A model generated the notes under the pieces. It had not been told where the DNA came from and did not search any database. It was given only the letters and a program-made list of their open reading frames with translations. Positions 1-9,553 of a DNA stretch of 64,000 nt are shown here, piece after piece (positions within the stretch are counted from its first letter, which is position 1; each line of letters starts with the position of its first letter). The translations under genes were made by a program, and so were the position numbers. The DNA is taken from positions 4,493,642 to 4,557,641 of the forward strand of contig NZ_KN150731.1 of assembly GCF_000754805.1 (NCBI RefSeq), given 5' to 3'. The stretch comes from Yersinia frederiksenii ATCC 33641. GTDB lineage: Bacteria > Pseudomonadota > Gammaproteobacteria > Enterobacterales > Enterobacteriaceae.

Positions 1-1
1 T

Positions 2-544
2 TCGATGCTATTTGGCGCTGGATTAATGCGTTGTGGCTGGTTACGCGGACAATTCAGCTTGCGTCATTACCGGCTTCTCGCTGCATGTTTGATACCGCTT
101 TCATTAATTATCCAAATACCCGGAGTGGCGATGCAATGGGCAGTTGGCTGGGACTATCGCTGGACGGGATTTTTGCTACAAGTCCCTCGTGAGCTAGGCG
201 CTCCATTGCAGGCTGTGGGGTATTTGGCGCTACTTTATGGCTTCTGGCCGACTTTATCGGGTTGGCGAGTCAGCCACTGGTTAGCGCAGGTTGGCCGGAT
301 GGCACTGAGCAACTACTTTCTGCAGACACTGTTATGCACGCTGCTTTTCTATCATTTCGGTTTATACCAACAACTTGATCGCTTGCAATTATTAGCCATC
401 GTCCCATTAGTTTGGCTGTGTAACATTCTTTTCTCCTTGTTATGGTTACATTATTTTGCTCAAGGGCCGGTTGAGTGGCTCTGGCGAAAATTGACCGCTT
501 ATGCCTGTGGTCAATCGTTACAACCTCGCAACACTAAGCTTTAA
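2..544 (+). CDS. yeiB: YeiB-type DUF418 membrane protein, 3' part
   Basis: The reading frame is open from the first bases of the window, so the gene starts upstream and only about the last 180 residues are present. The fragment is very hydrophobic, with roughly four or five membrane-spanning stretches, and ends in a short polar tail. Its sequence (for example MALSNYFLQT and the LWLHYF region near the end) resembles the C-terminal DUF418 domain of YeiB-like inner-membrane proteins. Position supports this: in E. coli yeiB lies next to galS and mglBAC, as here. The biochemical role of YeiB is not established. The name rests on family resemblance plus synteny. Confidence 0.8.
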   Translation, partial: SMLFGAGLMRCGWLRGQFSLRHYRLLAACLIPLSLIIQIPGVAMQWAVGWDYRWTGFLLQVPRELGAPLQAVGYLALLYGFWPTLSGWRVSHWLAQVGRMALSNYFLQTLLCTLLFYHFGLYQQLDRLQLLAIVPLVWLCNILFSLLWLHYFAQGPVEWLWRKLTAYACGQSLQPRNTKL

Positions 545-587
545 ATAGGTCCACAAAGTCAAAATGATGGGGCGGTTGCAAATTTGT

Positions 588-622
588 ATGTAAACGTTTT
601 CTTTCTTGTGACGTATTTCACG
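588..622 (+). promoter_or_regulatory. galS control region: GalR/GalS-like operator and CRP site
   Basis: Bases 588-603 read ATGTAAACGTTTTCTT, close to the GalR/GalS operator pattern GTGNAANCGNTTNCAC in its core. Four bases on, 607-622 read TGTGA-CGTATT-TCACG, one base away from the ideal CRP half-sites TGTGA-N6-TCACA. Together they suggest cAMP-CRP activation and galactose autoregulation of galS, whose start is at 741. No binding data are available. Confidence 0.6.
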
Positions 623-740
623 TGGCAATTTCAACAAACTGGGTAGGATAGGCCACCTGCCATGCTGGATTGTCTGCAACAGATGTTTGCAACCTAAGTA
701 TGGTGACTTATTTATAAAATAAGATTCACAGGATAAGGTC

Positions 741-1778
741 ATGGCCATTCTGCATTCAGCTGGAAACAATATTACCATTCGCGATGTGGCCTCTCGGGCA
801 GGCGTTTCGCTGGCCACGGTATCCAGAGTCCTCAATAACAGTGCCGCTATCCGGCCAGAAACCCGTGCCGCAGTATTAAAAGCAGTCGCTGAACTGGGCT
901 ATCGCCCGAATGCCAATGCACAAGCGCTCGCCACTCAAAGCAGTGACACTGTTGGTGTGGTTGTCATGGATGTCTCTGACCCTTTTTTTGGCGCACTCGT
1001 GAAAGCGGTAGACACTGTTGCTCAGCGGCATCAAAAATATGTGTTGATTGGTAACAGCTACCATCAGGCTGATAAAGAGCGTCATGCCATTGAGGTATTA
1101 CTGCGTCAGCGGTGTAACGCACTGGTAGTTCATGCTAAAGCATTGAGTGACGGTGAGTTAATTGCCTTTTTGCAGCAGGTTCCCGGTATGGTTCTGATTA
1201 ATAGAATTATTCCTGGGTTTGAGCATCGTTGTGTAGGATTAGACAATGTTAGCGGTGCGCAAATGGCATGTCGCTTGTTGCTCAAGCAAGGCCATCACCG
1301 TATTGGTTTTCTCGGCTCAAATCACCCGATTGACGATGTTCTTCAGCGCCAGATCGGATACCTGAATGCACTTGAGGGGGCCGGTATCACAGGGCCTGAA
1401 AGTTGGCGCGCCTATAGTACTCCCGATTTAGTGGGGGGAGAGAGGGCGATGATTGACTTACTGGGGCGCAATTTGCAACTCAGTGCGGTGTTTGCTTACA
1501 ACGATTCAATGGCGGCTGGCGCTCTCGCAGTCTTGAAAGAAAACGGTATCAGCGTCCCTGAGCAGTTTTCGCTGGTGGGCTTCGATGATATCCCCATCGC
1601 ACGTTACACCAGCCCCAAGCTGACAACAGTTCGTTATCCTATTGTTTCTATGGCAACTTTAGCTACCGAGCTGGCGCTTGAAGGCGCGAGTCATGCCCCA
1701 GACCCTCACGCTGCCTACTGTTTTAAGCCTACCCTGGTGCCCCGACATTCTGTCGCAATTTGTGGTGTCGCTCACTAG
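741..1778 (+). CDS. galS: LacI-family regulator GalS (mgl repressor)
   Basis: A 345-residue LacI/GalR-family repressor. The N-terminal helix-turn-helix and hinge are plain ([18 protein letters not shown], about residues 16-33, then [11 protein letters not shown]), followed by a periplasmic-binding-protein-like effector domain ending in the family block [21 protein letters not shown]. GalS in E. coli represses mgl and is induced by galactose; the full-length similarity and the position directly upstream of mglBAC support the same role here. The N-terminus is about eight to ten residues longer than in E. coli GalS, but AAGG sits just before this ATG, so I keep it. The C-terminal tail is shorter. 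GalR is the alternative name, but context favours GalS. Confidence 0.9.
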   Translation: MAILHSAGNNITIRDVASRAGVSLATVSRVLNNSAAIRPETRAAVLKAVAELGYRPNANAQALATQSSDTVGVVVMDVSDPFFGALVKAVDTVAQRHQKYVLIGNSYHQADKERHAIEVLLRQRCNALVVHAKALSDGELIAFLQQVPGMVLINRIIPGFEHRCVGLDNVSGAQMACRLLLKQGHHRIGFLGSNHPIDDVLQRQIGYLNALEGAGITGPESWRAYSTPDLVGGERAMIDLLGRNLQLSAVFAYNDSMAAGALAVLKENGISVPEQFSLVGFDDIPIARYTSPKLTTVRYPIVSMATLATELALEGASHAPDPHAAYCFKPTLVPRHSVAICGVAH

Positions 1779-1794
1779 TTACGTATTTATTCTT

Positions 1795-1830
1795 GTGTAA
1801 CCGTTTTCAATCTGTGAGAAAATTCACAGA
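1795..1830 (+). promoter_or_regulatory. mglB control region: gal operator and perfect CRP site
   Basis: Bases 1795-1810 (GTGTAACCGTTTTCAA) match the GalR/GalS operator GTGNAANCGNTTNCAC at all but the last defined position. Bases 1813-1828 are TGTGA-GAAAAT-TCACA, a perfect CRP consensus pair inside a longer palindrome (1811-1830). The rest of the 353-bp gap to mglB (1831-2132) shows nothing else I can name. The arrangement predicts CRP activation and GalS repression of mglBAC. Confidence 0.8.
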
Positions 1831-2132
1831 TTCTTAACAACGGGCCGTCTATGCTCTAGTTGTTTTCTACCTGAATGTATCAATATGTCATCGGTTACCG
1901 GATAAAAAAACACACGGTAGCGGGTTTTAGAATAGCGATTTACAAACACAAGTTCCGCAAACGACGAGTTTGTAAGTGACATGGTTTTTGACGACTCAGG
2001 CAGCTTTTCGGAGTGGAGTGTGCTCAAGGACGATAGAGATTCAGTGTCAGCGGCTTTGAACGATGGGTTTTTCTCACGTTAAGGCGATGGTGTTATCACC
2101 CTGTACTACCCTACATAAACCCGGAGATATAA

Positions 2133-3125
2133 ATGAATAAGAAGGTTTTCACATTAGCGACTCTGGTTGCCAGCATGATGTTCGGCGCGGCGGCTCAAGC
2201 TGATACCCGTATTGGTGTCACTATTTATAAATACGATGACAACTTTATGTCCGTGGTCCGTAAAGCTATCGAGAAAGATGCTAAAGCATCTCCTGACGTT
2301 ACCTTGCTGATGAATGACTCTCAGAATGACCAATCGAAGCAAAACGATCAAATCGACGTGTTGCTGGCTAAGGGTGTAAAAGCATTGGCAATCAACTTGG
2401 TTGACCCAGCAGCTGCACCGGTTGTTATTGATAAAGCGCGCGCAAACGATGTTCCGATTGTTTTCTATAACAAAGAACCTTCACGTAAAGCGCTGGATAG
2501 TTATGACAAAGCTTACTATGTAGGGACTGACTCTAAAGAATCCGGCGTGATTCAGGGTGAGTTGATTGCTAAACACTGGCAAGCCAACCCAGCATGGGAT
2601 CTGAACAAAGACGGCAAAATCCAATTTGTACTACTGAAAGGCGAACCCGGCCATCCAGACGCTGAAGCACGTACCACTTACGTCATTAAGACTCTGAATG
2701 AAAAAGGTATTCCGACACAACAATTGCAGTTAGATACCGCAATGTGGGATACCGCACAAGCTAAAGATAAGATGGATGCTTGGTTATCTGGTCCTAACGC
2801 AAACAAAATTGAAGTGGTTATTGCTAACAACGATGCGATGGCAATGGGCGCAGTTGAAGCATTGAAAGCGCATAACAAAACCAGTATTCCAGTCTTTGGT
2901 GTTGATGCCTTACCAGAAGCTTTAGCCATGGTGAAATCAGGTCAAATGGCCGGTACTGTTCTGAACGATGCGAACAATCAGGCAAAAGCGACCTTCGATC
3001 TGGCTAAAAACCTGGCTGCGGGTAAACCTGCGGCTGAAGGGACAACCTGGAAAATTGACAACAAAATCGTACGTATCCCGTATGTAGGTGTTGATAAAGA
3101 TAACCTGGCTGAATTTACTAAGTAA
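2133..3125 (+). CDS. mglB: D-galactose/D-glucose-binding periplasmic protein MglB
   Basis: A 330-residue periplasmic binding protein with a clear Sec signal peptide: KK, a hydrophobic core, then AQA-DTR with predicted cleavage after residue 23. The mature part matches the galactose-binding protein family from [15 protein letters not shown] to the end, including the [21 protein letters not shown] block and GVDALPEAL. In E. coli this protein delivers galactose and glucose to MglAC and to the Trg chemoreceptor. The length is almost that of the E. coli protein. It is first in the mglBAC operon, preceded by a GGAG ribosome site, and a strong hairpin follows its stop, which fits its need for excess over MglA and MglC. 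Confidence 0.95.
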   Translation: MNKKVFTLATLVASMMFGAAAQADTRIGVTIYKYDDNFMSVVRKAIEKDAKASPDVTLLMNDSQNDQSKQNDQIDVLLAKGVKALAINLVDPAAAPVVIDKARANDVPIVFYNKEPSRKALDSYDKAYYVGTDSKESGVIQGELIAKHWQANPAWDLNKDGKIQFVLLKGEPGHPDAEARTTYVIKTLNEKGIPTQQLQLDTAMWDTAQAKDKMDAWLSGPNANKIEVVIANNDAMAMGAVEALKAHNKTSIPVFGVDALPEALAMVKSGQMAGTVLNDANNQAKATFDLAKNLAAGKPAAEGTTWKIDNKIVRIPYVGVDKDNLAEFTK

Positions 3126-3173
3126 CAGCAGATATACCCTTTGTCGAGCACGAAGGGCCGAGATTTAACTATT

Positions 3174-3225
3174 AACCTTCTGGCCCCAATATTGGGTAAC
3201 CGGCAGCGGGGCGGAAGGTTTTTTT
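3174..3225 (+). terminator. Hairpin with T-run between mglB and mglA (attenuator)
   Basis: Left arm AACCTTCTGGCCCC (3174-3187) pairs with GGGGCGGAAGGTT (3208-3220), and a run of T follows at 3219-3225. It has the form of a rho-independent terminator inside the operon. Partial termination here, or 3'-end protection of mglB mRNA, would give more MglB than MglA/MglC. Confidence 0.7.
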
Positions 3226-3314
3226 GCATTAATCCTTATTTTAGAGCATGCGCTGTTCTGTGGGTTGAATATATATTCAGCAGAGTCAGTTGCGGTTCTT
3301 AGCCAGGTACAACT

Positions 3315-4835
3315 ATGGCCGATATTAATACAGCAGAACCCCGCGAGTGGTTGCTGGAAATGAGCAATATTAATAAATCATTTCCAGGCGTAAAGGCGTT
3401 AGATAACGTAAATCTTAAAGTGCGGCCAAGTTCTATCCATGCATTAATGGGAGAAAATGGTGCAGGTAAGTCAACGCTATTAAAATGTCTGTTTGGTATC
3501 TATAAAAAAGACTCCGGGAGTATTATCTTTCAGGGGCAAGAAATAGAATTTAAAAGTTCTAAGGAAGCATTAGAGCATGGTGTCTCCATGGTGCATCAGG
3601 AATTAAACCTGGTATTGCAACGAACTGTAATGGACAACATGTGGTTGGGGCGTTATCCAACTAAAGGTATTTTTGTCGATCAAGATAAAATGTACAAAGA
3701 TACCAAAGCTATCTTCGATGAATTGGACATTGAGATTGACCCTCGCGATAAAGTTGCCACATTATCCGTATCTCAAATGCAAATGATCGAGATTGCCAAA
3801 GCATTCTCATACAATGCCAAAATTGTCATTATGGATGAGCCAACTTCTTCATTAACAGAGAAAGAAGTTAATCATCTATTTACGATTATCCGCAAATTGA
3901 AAGAGCGTGGCTGCGGCATTGTTTATATCTCCCACAAGATGGAAGAGATATTTCAGTTGTGCGACGAAATTACTATTTTGCGTGATGGGCAGTGGATTAC
4001 CACTCAGCCGCTGGAAGGGCTGACGATGGATCAAATCATCTCAATGATGGTAGGCCGCTCGCTAAGCCAACGTTTCCCTGACCGCCTTAACAAGCCGGGT
4101 GAAGTCATTCTGGAAGTGAAGAATCTGACCTCACTGCGCCAACCTTCTATCCGTGATGTCTCCTTTGATTTACATAAAGGTGAGATTTTAGGTATTGCCG
4201 GATTGGTGGGGGCTAAACGCACCGATATTGTTGAAACCTTATTTGGTATTCGTGAAAAAGTTGCCGGTACCATTAAATTGCATGGCAAGAGTATTAATAA
4301 CCACAGCGCCAATGAAGCTATCAATCATGGTTTTGCACTGGTGACCGAAGAGCGCCGTTCAACCGGGATTTATGCTTATCTTGATGTGGGTTTTAATTCC
4401 CTGATATCGAATATCCGCAACTATAAAAATAAATTTGGGCTGCTGGATAATACGCGCATGAAAAGTGATACCCAATGGGTTATCGATGCAATGCGGGTAA
4501 AAACTCCCGGTCATCGAACCAGTATTGGCTCATTATCTGGCGGTAATCAGCAAAAGGTTATTATTGGCCGCTGGCTACTAACTCAGCCAGAAATATTAAT
4601 GTTGGATGAACCGACTCGAGGTATTGATGTCGGTGCTAAGTTTGAAATCTATCAGTTAATGACTGAACTAGCGAAGAAAGACAAAGGGATTATTATTATT
4701 TCCTCTGAAATGCCTGAGCTATTAGGGATCACTGACAGAATTTTGGTAATGAGTAATGGTCAGGTTGCGGGAATTGTTGAAACCAAACAAACCACGCAGA
4801 ATGAAATATTACGTCTTGCATCCTTGCATCTCTAA
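3315..4835 (+). CDS. mglA: Galactose/methyl-galactoside ABC transporter ATPase MglA
   Basis: A 506-residue sugar ABC ATPase with two fused nucleotide-binding modules. The first has a canonical Walker A (GENGAGKST, residues 46-54) and Walker B ([11 protein letters not shown]). The second has the degenerate P-loop GLVGAKRTD typical of MglA, but an intact signature LSGGNQQKV and a [11 protein letters not shown] Walker B. It energises uptake of galactose and methyl-galactosides with MglB and MglC at the inner membrane. The product is close to E. coli MglA over its whole length. It follows the mglB hairpin by about 90 bp and precedes mglC by 20 bp, so it belongs to the mglBAC operon. Confidence 0.95.
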   Translation: MADINTAEPREWLLEMSNINKSFPGVKALDNVNLKVRPSSIHALMGENGAGKSTLLKCLFGIYKKDSGSIIFQGQEIEFKSSKEALEHGVSMVHQELNLVLQRTVMDNMWLGRYPTKGIFVDQDKMYKDTKAIFDELDIEIDPRDKVATLSVSQMQMIEIAKAFSYNAKIVIMDEPTSSLTEKEVNHLFTIIRKLKERGCGIVYISHKMEEIFQLCDEITILRDGQWITTQPLEGLTMDQIISMMVGRSLSQRFPDRLNKPGEVILEVKNLTSLRQPSIRDVSFDLHKGEILGIAGLVGAKRTDIVETLFGIREKVAGTIKLHGKSINNHSANEAINHGFALVTEERRSTGIYAYLDVGFNSLISNIRNYKNKFGLLDNTRMKSDTQWVIDAMRVKTPGHRTSIGSLSGGNQQKVIIGRWLLTQPEILMLDEPTRGIDVGAKFEIYQLMTELAKKDKGIIIISSEMPELLGITDRILVMSNGQVAGIVETKQTTQNEILRLASLHL

Positions 4836-4855
4836 TCTAGTCAAAGGTTCTTATT

Positions 4856-5866
4856 ATGAATGCGTTAAATAAGAAAAGCATGCTCACTTACCTTAAAGAG
4901 AGCGGGATTTATGTAGTATTATTCGTATTACTGGCAATAATTATTGTCAAGGACCCGACATTTTTAAGTCTAATGAACTTAAGTAATATTCTAACCCAAT
5001 CTTCGGTTCGTATTATTATTGCACTCGGTGTTGCGGGGCTGATTGTGACCCAAGGGACTGACCTGTCAGCAGGACGTCAGGTGGGGTTAGCGGCAGTGGT
5101 GGCCGCCACTATGTTGCAAGCCATGGATAACGTTAATAAAGTTTTCCCTGATTTACATACTGTGCCGATCCCTGTTGTTATCTTAACCGTTTGCTTGATT
5201 GGGGCGATTATTGGTTTGGTTAACGGCATTATCATTGCGTACCTGAATGTGACGCCATTTATTACCACATTGGGCACGATGATTATCGTTTACGGCATCA
5301 ACTCCCTGTATTACGACTTTGTTGGTGCATCACCGATTGCCGGTTTTGACCCAGCCTTCTCGACTTTCGCCCAAGGGTTCTTACGATTTGGTGATTTTAA
5401 ACTGTCCTATATTACCTTCTATGCATTGATCGCTATTGGTTTTGTTTGGGTACTATGGAACAAAACTCGCTTTGGTAAGAATATCTTCGCCATCGGTGGT
5501 AATCCGGAAGCGGCAAAAGTGTCTGGCGTCAATGTGCCACTAAATCTCATCATGATTTATGCTTTGTCCGGTGTGTTCTATGCATTCGGCGGTATGTTAG
5601 AAGCGGGCCGTATCGGTAGTGCGACTAATAACCTCGGCTTTATGTATGAGTTAGATGCGATCGCCGCTTGCGTGGTAGGCGGGGTATCATTCAGTGGTGG
5701 TGTGGGTACGGTTATCGGTGTTGTCACTGGGGTAATCATCTTTACCGTTATTAACTACGGGCTGACTTATATCGGTGTTAACCCGTACTGGCAATATATT
5801 ATCAAGGGCGCGATCATTATCTTTGCGGTAGCACTGGACTCACTGAAATACGCTAAGAAAAAATAA
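4856..5866 (+). CDS. mglC: Galactose ABC transporter permease MglC
   Basis: A 336-residue polytopic permease of the BPD_transp_2 (RbsC/MglC) family with about eight to ten hydrophobic segments. The family motif GGNPEAAKVSGVNVP, involved in coupling to the ATPase, is present, and the protein ends in a basic tail (KYAKKK). It forms the membrane channel of the Mgl galactose system with MglA. It is the last gene of mglBAC and is followed by a clear terminator. In E. coli the genes beyond mglC lead on to sanA and cdd; here a hydrogenase island begins immediately after it. Confidence 0.95.
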   Translation: MNALNKKSMLTYLKESGIYVVLFVLLAIIIVKDPTFLSLMNLSNILTQSSVRIIIALGVAGLIVTQGTDLSAGRQVGLAAVVAATMLQAMDNVNKVFPDLHTVPIPVVILTVCLIGAIIGLVNGIIIAYLNVTPFITTLGTMIIVYGINSLYYDFVGASPIAGFDPAFSTFAQGFLRFGDFKLSYITFYALIAIGFVWVLWNKTRFGKNIFAIGGNPEAAKVSGVNVPLNLIMIYALSGVFYAFGGMLEAGRIGSATNNLGFMYELDAIAACVVGGVSFSGGVGTVIGVVTGVIIFTVINYGLTYIGVNPYWQYIIKGAIIIFAVALDSLKYAKKK

Positions 5867-5891
5867 TCCGCAGTTAAAGTGCAGATAAAAA

Positions 5892-5926
5892 GAAAAGCCA
5901 GTCAGGGATAACCCGGCTGGCTTTTC
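5892..5926 (+). terminator. Terminator after mglC
   Basis: A perfect 10-bp stem, GAAAAGCCAG (5892-5901) with CTGGCTTTTC (5917-5926), with further GGG/CCC pairing inside the loop. The stem carries A-tract and T-tract ends, so it can work in both directions: for mglBAC and for the convergent focA-type gene. Confidence 0.85.
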
Positions 5927-5992
5927 CATTATTGCTGTCACTGTGATTAAAGTCATTTCGTCAAAATTGTCGATATAAACAGCAGTATAGAT

Positions 5993-6847
5993 TTAATGGG
6001 CCGGATGACGCAGATAGATAATCCAGTAGGTCAACCCTACCAATAGCCCGCCACCAATGATATTACCGATAGTCACTGGAATAAGATTATCGATGATAAA
6101 ATTAGACATCGTCAGAGAGGTAAATTGGTCAGGTGTGGCATTGATGGAATGCCAGAATTCGGGGGATGCAAAATCACGAATCACAATAGCCAAGGGGATC
6201 AAAAACATATTAGCGATACTGTGCTCAAATCCACTGGCAACAAACATGCCAATGGGTAACAGCATCACCACGATTTTGTCAGTCAAAGTATGTCCAGAGT
6301 AGCTCATCCAGACCGCCAAACAGACCATCAAATTAGCCAGAATACCTAAACATACCGCTTCAACAAAAGTATGGTGTAATTTGTGATCGGCAGTTTGCAA
6401 CACATTGAGGCCCCATAAACCATTTGCTGCCGTATGCTGACCGGCAAACCAAATCAGCGCGACAAAGAATAGAGCACCAACTAAATTACCGAAATAGACG
6501 TTAATCCAATTGTAGATTAATTGCCGCCAACTGATCTTACCGCTGGCCTTTGCCACTACAATAAGTACGGTAGACGTGAATAAATCAGCACCGCAGATAA
6601 TAACCAAAATAAGGCCGAGGGAAAAACAGAGCCCACCGACCAGCTTTGCCAAGCCAAAGGCCACACCAGCAGTACCGGTAGTTGCAGTAATGTAGAAGAC
6701 GAAAGCAATAGAGATAAAAACACCAGCAGTCATGGCTAAATAAAAAGTGGTTGCCGGGTTTTTGGTGGCTTTATATATACCGACTTGCTCTGCAAGCTTT
6801 GCCATATCAACCGGAAGTCGTAGGTCAAAGGGATTTTCAATACTCAT
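5993..6847 (-). CDS. focA: Formate channel, FNT family (FocA/FocB type)
   Basis: A 284-residue formate/nitrite transporter family channel, very similar to E. coli FocA (285 residues). Residues known as Thr91 and His209 in FocA, which gate and protonate formate, are present at the same numbers (GADLFTST and SGFEHSIANM). Six membrane segments are expected. The frame is open further upstream, but the start at 6847 has an AAGGAG site at good spacing and the MSIENPFDL start seen in relatives. A sigma-54 type promoter lies upstream. In E. coli the hyf locus carries focB, so focB is an equally fair name. The likely job is import of formate to the hydrogenlyase encoded alongside. Confidence 0.93.
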   Translation of the reverse strand: MSIENPFDLRLPVDMAKLAEQVGIYKATKNPATTFYLAMTAGVFISIAFVFYITATTGTAGVAFGLAKLVGGLCFSLGLILVIICGADLFTSTVLIVVAKASGKISWRQLIYNWINVYFGNLVGALFFVALIWFAGQHTAANGLWGLNVLQTADHKLHHTFVEAVCLGILANLMVCLAVWMSYSGHTLTDKIVVMLLPIGMFVASGFEHSIANMFLIPLAIVIRDFASPEFWHSINATPDQFTSLTMSNFIIDNLIPVTIGNIIGGGLLVGLTYWIIYLRHPAH

Positions 6848-6931
6848 TGATAACTCCTTGTTGCTTATTTTAATGTTGAGGGAAGTGGTGAATCGAAAAT
6901 TGAATAATGACTTTCCTAACGGTAATTTCAT

Positions 6932-6946
6932 GCATTTTTCGTACCA
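6932..6946 (-). promoter_or_regulatory. Sigma-54 type promoter of the formate channel gene
   Basis: Read on the minus strand: TGGTAC-GAAAA-ATGC. The GG and GC are exactly ten bases apart, as required for a -24/-12 promoter (consensus TGGCAC-N5-TTGC), with two mismatches. The predicted start is about 75 bases before the focA ATG. The rest of the 438-bp gap to the activator gene (6947-7285) is AT-rich and shows no gene or clear second promoter. Confidence 0.6.
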
Positions 6947-7285
6947 TCCATTCTGCGAGGATTTTTATGGTTTATTTCTCTATTACTTGTATGACTCGAT
7001 ATTTACGCTGCTCATTGGTGGGGGATTTCGCTATATAATTAATTGTATATCGAAGGGGGGTTGGCGAGTTGAAAGTGGATAGCTGTAACTACGTGTAACT
7101 TAATGTTTTATTTGATTTTGGTGTGAATGAGACGTGATTTCACCCGTCAGAAAGAAGACATAAATTTTGGTAAAATAGTTTGTTATTCCAGATCAAGCTT
7201 ATCGCTGGTTAATATATATTTGTTCATTTCAATACTTTAAAGTAACTATCATCCATTTTTTTGGGCTTAATGACTTTGGGTATAT

Positions 7286-9445
7286 ATGGATAGCGCAAAA
7301 AAACAACCCCGTCCCACATTGGCTCAAGTCTGGCAAGATACATTGTTTCAGGTGTCTAAAAAATTATTACTATTGCGGGATATAACCGATCTAGTTAATG
7401 AACTCAGGAAACTCTCTTTTTCTGTGGTCCGTTTCCAACGTGTCAATTTATTACTGCTAAACCCACTGTATAACCAAATGTCACTTTATACCCATGATGA
7501 GGTGACTGACAGGGTGGTGGGAACACAAAATATCTTGTTTGCCGAAGGCCCCGGCGGGGTAGCCTGGCAGCAACAGACGCCTTTGCAAACTGATCCTAAC
7601 CGTATGCAAAGGGAGTTTTTAGCTGTTTGCGACTTAGCGCCTTATCAGCAATTGCATTCTGGCTGCCATTTCCCCTTAGGCCATAATAATCATTGGTCGG
7701 GCTGTGTTGAGTTTATTAAAACCGATGACAGTGAGTTTGATGAACAGGCCGTGACATTTTTGGGATTGCTGGCCGAGGTGGTAGCCATCGCGGTTGATAA
7801 TATTACTGAAATAAACCGAGCATTCTCTGAACGTGAACAGCTACGTTTCGAACGAGATCACTTCCGGATATTAGTGGATGTCACCAACACCGTTATTTCA
7901 AAACTAGAACTGGATGTCTTGGCGGCGGAAGTCTCTAAAGAAATACACCGTTTTTTCAAAATTGATTACATCGGCCTGGCAATATGCGGTACCCATAAGG
8001 ACAAAAATAAGCTGAATGTTTTTTCGAGCCGTTATCAGGCCGGTAAAGCGGTGCAGCATCAGCAGGCATGGGTAGACATGACGGGGACATTAGCCGGGCA
8101 AGCTTTACAGAGTCGGGAATTATTACTGGTTAATCTGGCGGATATTTCTTTCTTGGCACCGGATGACAAACAACTGGCCAATATGCTGGACGATGGTTTA
8201 CAGGTAGTTTGCCTATTACCGCTGTTTTTCGGTCATAAGATGTTGGGAATATTAAAACTGGCGCAATGCCAGAGTGATATTTTCACTGACAGCAATCTCA
8301 AACTGTTACGACAAATCGCCGCCCGCATTGCTATTGCGGTCGATAATGCTCTGGCTTACAACGAAATTACTCGCCTGAAAGATTCATTGGTAAATGAAAA
8401 TCTCTATCTGACTGATCAAATTATTCATAATGAAGAGTTTGGTGAGATCATCGGGCAAAGTGCAGGGATTAAAGCCGTGCTGGAGCAGGTTGAAATGGTG
8501 GCTTCCAGTGATTGTACTGTGCTGATTCTTGGTGAAACCGGCACCGGTAAAGAGTTAATTGCTCGTGCAATTCATAATCTAAGTACCCGTAAGAATAAAC
8601 GTATGGTGAAAATGAACTGTGCGGCTATCCCCTCGGGATTAATGGAAAGTGACCTATTTGGCCATGAAAAGGGCGCTTATACCGGAGCTTCCTCACAACG
8701 TATTGGCCGATTTGAAATGGCTGATGGTGGCACGTTATTTCTTGATGAAGTCGGCGATATTCCCCTTGAACTGCAACCCAAACTCCTGCGGGTATTACAA
8801 GAGCGAGAAATAGAGCGCTTGGGTGGCAGTAAAATTATTCCGGTTGATGTTCGACTCATTGCCGCCACTAATCGTGATTTAAAATTGATGATGGTGAATC
8901 GGGAATATCGCAGTGACCTCTATTATCGGCTCAATGTTTTTCCTATTGTTATCCCGCCATTGCGCGAGCGTCCTGAAGATATCCCCTTATTGGTAAAGTT
9001 CTTTACTCAGAAAATAGCCAAACGTATGAATCGCACTATCGATACCATTCCGGGCGAAACTCTGCGATTGCTCAGCCGTTTGCCATGGCCGGGTAATATA
9101 CGTGAACTGGAAAATGTGATTGAGCGTGCGGTAATACTCAGCCGTGGAACCACATTGAATTTGCAGTTACAAGAACTGGAATATCATTTATCACCACTAG
9201 AAGTTGCCAAACCGGTGTCAGAAAAACCGGTTCACAAAGCACTGTTACCAGAGAGCGAAGAACCGGAGTTTTCAGAGTCAGAACGTATGAGAATTATTCG
9301 GATATTACGTGAAACTAACGGCGTGGTTGCTGGCCCTAAAGGGGCGGCAATTAAACTGGGGTTGAAACGTACTACTCTGTTATCGCGCATGCAGCGCCTC
9401 GGAATATCAGTAAAAAGTATTGAAGACGAAGACAGCTTGATGTGA
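7286..9445 (+). CDS. hyfR: FhlA/HyfR-type sigma-54 activator of formate hydrogenlyase
   Basis: A 719-residue enhancer-binding protein. Two GAF domains occupy about residues 30-170 and 200-355 (FhlA senses formate through this part). A sigma-54 AAA+ domain follows, with Walker A GETGTGKE at residue 416 and the sigma-54 contact loop GAYTGA at 463-468 (Tyr in place of the usual Phe). A Fis-type helix-turn-helix ends the protein (GPKGAAIKLGLKRTTLL). The central and C-terminal parts follow E. coli FhlA closely; fhlA and hyfR are both fair names, and hyfR is used for its place in the locus. It is divergent from focA and convergent with fdhF. The ribosome binding site is weak. It probably drives the four sigma-54 promoters in this island. 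Confidence 0.88.
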   Translation: MDSAKKQPRPTLAQVWQDTLFQVSKKLLLLRDITDLVNELRKLSFSVVRFQRVNLLLLNPLYNQMSLYTHDEVTDRVVGTQNILFAEGPGGVAWQQQTPLQTDPNRMQREFLAVCDLAPYQQLHSGCHFPLGHNNHWSGCVEFIKTDDSEFDEQAVTFLGLLAEVVAIAVDNITEINRAFSEREQLRFERDHFRILVDVTNTVISKLELDVLAAEVSKEIHRFFKIDYIGLAICGTHKDKNKLNVFSSRYQAGKAVQHQQAWVDMTGTLAGQALQSRELLLVNLADISFLAPDDKQLANMLDDGLQVVCLLPLFFGHKMLGILKLAQCQSDIFTDSNLKLLRQIAARIAIAVDNALAYNEITRLKDSLVNENLYLTDQIIHNEEFGEIIGQSAGIKAVLEQVEMVASSDCTVLILGETGTGKELIARAIHNLSTRKNKRMVKMNCAAIPSGLMESDLFGHEKGAYTGASSQRIGRFEMADGGTLFLDEVGDIPLELQPKLLRVLQEREIERLGGSKIIPVDVRLIAATNRDLKLMMVNREYRSDLYYRLNVFPIVIPPLRERPEDIPLLVKFFTQKIAKRMNRTIDTIPGETLRLLSRLPWPGNIRELENVIERAVILSRGTTLNLQLQELEYHLSPLEVAKPVSEKPVHKALLPESEEPEFSESERMRIIRILRETNGVVAGPKGAAIKLGLKRTTLLSRMQRLGISVKSIEDEDSLM

Positions 9446-9501
9446 AAAGTAATGGAATACGACTTAAATAAATATTCCACCCTCATGCACTGTGCCACCG
9501 C

Positions 9502-9533
9502 TTTGCCAGTCTGGATAGGCTCAGACTGGCAAA
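9502..9533. terminator. 12-bp inverted repeat between convergent hyfR and fdhF
   Basis: TTTGCCAGTCTG (9502-9513) pairs perfectly with CAGACTGGCAAA (9522-9533) around an 8-base loop. It lies between two gene ends facing each other, so a shared terminator is likely, although no long T-run follows on either strand. Confidence 0.6.
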
Positions 9534-9553
9534 ATACAGTCGTTATTCATCCA

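Noticed and set aside
1824-2027. A 67-codon frame on the minus strand upstream of mglB
   Set aside because: It overlaps the CRP site region, has no recognisable content and no ribosome site; it is a chance open frame.
6848-6931. N-terminal extension of the formate channel
   Set aside because: The longer frame would overlap the sigma-54 promoter. The inner ATG has an AAGGAG site and the family N-terminus.
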